Assembly (NCBI GenBank): GCA_003818285.1
Contig: RPRB01000016.1
Coordinates: forward strand, 1 to 50,989
DNA length: 50,989 nt
Reading direction: 5' to 3'
From: Myxococcaceae bacterium
GTDB lineage: Bacteria; Myxococcota; Myxococcia; Myxococcales; Myxococcaceae
The translations under genes and the position numbers were made by a program. Positions 49,714 to 50,989 of this stretch are shown here, one piece after another; position 1 is the stretch's first letter, and each line of letters begins with the position of its first letter. The notes below the pieces were generated by a model. That model searched no databases and was not told the DNA's origin. It saw only the letters and a program-made list of their open reading frames with translations.

Positions 49714-50101
49714 GGAATCGATCGCCCTCCAGCATCATGGTCACCGTCTCGCGGCCGTGCTCCTTGCGCTCGAAGCGGGTGTCGAAGGTCAGCACCACGT
49801 AGGTCCCGTCGGGCGCGCCGGGCAGCTCGTGCATCAGCTGCTTCGAGGCGAGCTTTCGGTCGAGGAGCTTTCCCAGCGGCTCGCGTGCCGCCGCCGCCTG
49901 CTTCTCCCACGTGGCCCGGGACACGGCCTTCCGGAACATCGCCGAGGCTTCGTCCCACGAAGCACCGTACCGACCGGCGTCGATCAGCTTCAGCCACGCC
50001 TCGGCCGCCTGTACCGCGGCGCCCTCGCTCGCGTCCGCGGCCAGGGCGCCCCCGGAGGCTGCTCCCAGCAACCAGCAGGTCAGCGCGATTGCTCGTCTCA
50101 T
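49688..50101 (-). CDS. DUF4019 domain-containing exported protein
   Basis: This 137-residue protein has a cleavable signal peptide (RRAIALTCWLLGAASGGALA). The DUF4019 core follows: EAWLKLIDAGRYGASWDEAS, then AVSRATWEKQAAAAREPLGK, LPGAPDGTYVVLTFDTRFE and FRGAGYFIR at the end. This domain is common in Proteobacteria and has no assigned function; it lies in the periplasm. The ATG at 50101 (MRRAIAL) is used because GGGGTGAC lies just ahead and the signal peptide starts there; an upstream frame to 50134 also exists. Its 3' end overlaps the sirtuin gene by 26 bases, so they are probably cotranscribed. Confidence 0.85.
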   Translation of the reverse strand: MRRAIALTCWLLGAASGGALAADASEGAAVQAAEAWLKLIDAGRYGASWDEASAMFRKAVSRATWEKQAAAAREPLGKLLDRKLASKQLMHELPGAPDGTYVVLTFDTRFERKEHGRETVTMMLEGDRFRGAGYFIR

Positions 50102-50162
50102 CGATGTCACCCCACGGGGAGAATGCCCGAGCACGGTGTGAGGGGCCAGTTCGGCTCGGCCC

Positions 50163-50178
50163 GGCGAGAGCGCTCGCC
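50163..50178. terminator. Perfect short hairpin between leftward genes
   Basis: GGCGAG (50163-50168) and CTCGCC (50173-50178) pair perfectly around AGCG, in the 121-base gap between the leftward Cys-rich lipoprotein gene and the leftward DUF4019 gene. No T-run follows, so it may be only a weak terminator. Confidence 0.35.
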
Positions 50179-50222
50179 CCGGGGCAGGCGCCGATGGAGG
50201 AGTCGGTATCGGCGGGGTGCGA

Positions 50223-50561
50223 TCAGCGCGTGCAGACCTGGTTGCAGCTCGCGGGAACGATGCCGTTCCCGAGGTCGTCGCAGGATGAGTTTCGGTAGTC
50301 GTCGATGCAGCTCTTCGAGTTGCCCGAGTTGAAGCTGTACCCGGTCGGGCAGGCCGTCCTCTCGGGAGTGCAGGTCTGAGCGGTCCGGTTCGCGATGCAA
50401 TCCGAGACGGTGCCGTAGAGCTGCTGGGATCCCGTGGGGAAACACTCGAACGCCTTGTTGCAGGCCAGCTCCATCAGGGTCTTGCAGTCCCCGATCGGGT
50501 CGGAGCCACCGCAGGCGGAGACAGCGGTGGCGAGAAGGACGGCCACGAACGCACGGCGCAT
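50223..50561 (-). CDS. Cys-rich lipoprotein
   Basis: This is a 112-residue lipoprotein with signal peptide MRRAFVAVLLATAVSAC. The mature part is short and Cys-rich (DCKTLMELACNKAFECF, DCIANRTAQTC, ACPTGYSFN, SCIDDYRNSSC, CNQVC). The spacing suggests several disulfides in a compact fold, a pattern common in myxobacterial outer-membrane lipoproteins. I do not recognise a named family. The ATG at 50561 with GGGGG 5 nt before is preferred over the ATG at 50573. It is divergent from the DGG-linker lipoprotein gene at 50747. Confidence 0.72.
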   Translation of the reverse strand: MRRAFVAVLLATAVSACGGSDPIGDCKTLMELACNKAFECFPTGSQQLYGTVSDCIANRTAQTCTPERTACPTGYSFNSGNSKSCIDDYRNSSCDDLGNGIVPASCNQVCTR

Positions 50562-50746
50562 GTGAACCCCCATTCCTCACGAGAGGCGGCGGGCCCGTTG
50601 CGTGACCGAGGTGTCCGAGCTGTTGGGCCGCCCGAGACTGAAGACGGTCCGCGTGGAGTGTCAAGCCAGACGCCGTTTGACGATTTCAGGATTTGGCCCC
50701 ACGACCGCCATTGGCAGACCCCGGTCACGGGCGCAGGCTTCGTGCC

Positions 50747-50989
50747 ATGCGGTTGCGCCTGGTGATCCTCGTCGCGCTCGGGCTGGCAGGCGGATGTAAC
50801 GGCCCCTCGGGGAACGGCCCCGATCGAGGCGGGTCTACCCGCGTGAACGACGGTGGGGCGACCGACGGCGGTGTTCCGGACGGTGGCCTGACCGATGGGG
50901 GCGCGGACGCCGGTGGAGCGCCGGACGGCGGAGCCGACGACGGCGGGCAGGATGGCGGTGCTCCGGATGCCGGCGCGATCGATGGGGGC
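50747..50989 (+). CDS. DGG-linker lipoprotein, partial at right edge
   Basis: The frame encodes 81 residues from ATG 50747 to the window end. The signal peptide MRLRLVILVALGLAGGC gives a lipidation site at Cys 17. Nearly everything after that is an Asp/Gly linker with DGG, DAGG and PDGG repeats (GGATDGGVPDGGLTDGGAD). It resembles the linker of the GH26-type lipoprotein at 866. The functional domain lies beyond the window, so the protein's role cannot be stated. Confidence 0.78.
   Translation, partial: MRLRLVILVALGLAGGCNGPSGNGPDRGGSTRVNDGGATDGGVPDGGLTDGGADAGGAPDGGADDGGQDGGAPDAGAIDGG

Overview
The window is very GC-rich and almost fully coding, with GTG and TTG starts and strong third-position G/C bias. 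Several features point to a myxobacterium (Myxococcota): secreted lipoproteins with long Asp-Ala-Gly or Asp-Gly-Gly linkers (866-2101 and 50747-50989), a Hanks-type Ser/Thr kinase next to an FHA-containing sigma-54 activator, a fused SpmA-SpmB protein, and a double-length UvrA. This assignment is inference from gene content. No rRNA, tRNA, CRISPR array, prophage or intact insertion sequence was seen.

Layout. 1-2.1 kb: the 5' part of an SpsF-like cytidylyltransferase (cut by the left edge) and a GH26-type lipoprotein. 2.1-5.4 kb: leftward genes for an unknown protein, an exported amidohydrolase and a geranylgeranyl-reductase-like flavoprotein. 5.5-8.0 kb: a tightly overlapping operon of a Ycf46-like AAA ATPase and two Cys-rich proteins. 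8.0-15 kb: an AI-2E family permease, a beta-propeller lipoprotein, and surface-polysaccharide genes (GT4 glycosyltransferase, low-molecular-weight phosphatase, ATP-grasp/polysaccharide-deacetylase fusion). 15-22.4 kb: MFS transporter, DUF1615-like lipoprotein, aminotransferase, TerC and glutathione transferase, interspersed with degraded gene tails. 22.4-28.3 kb: a Gre-like factor, sterol-desaturase-family enzyme, a SorAB-type sulfite dehydrogenase pair, a second AI-2E permease, a metallo-beta-lactamase-fold protein with an internal deletion, and a hydrolase. 28.3-32.9 kb: Pro-rich lipoprotein, J-domain protein, ArfB-like rescue factor, hydrolase. 33-38.4 kb: tandem-fused UvrA. 38.4-46.5 kb: a frameshifted membrane protein, a coiled-coil membrane protein, a hydrolase, the SpmAB fusion, the kinase/activator pair, a repeat-and-terminator intergenic region, and a LemA/TPM pair. 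46.6-51 kb: AsmA-like/GT51 protein, Zn-ribbon protein, sirtuin, DUF4019 protein, and two lipoproteins (the last cut by the right edge).

How the genes relate. Most are housekeeping or envelope functions in short operons. The clearest functional pairs are SorA-SorB, LemA-TPM, kinase-FHA/sigma-54 activator, and the polysaccharide set at 10.8-15 kb. The most unusual signals are: four GGTGCAAC boxes ending in a perfect palindrome, followed by a strong intrinsic terminator, between two convergent genes (44.9-45.15 kb); a 62-bp tandem hairpin repeat at 15 kb with a diverged copy lying in frame inside uvrA; and several precisely visible gene-decay events (in-frame loss of the metal-binding motif at 26.8 kb, frameshift at 38.5 kb, orphan tails at 18.5 and 22.2 kb).
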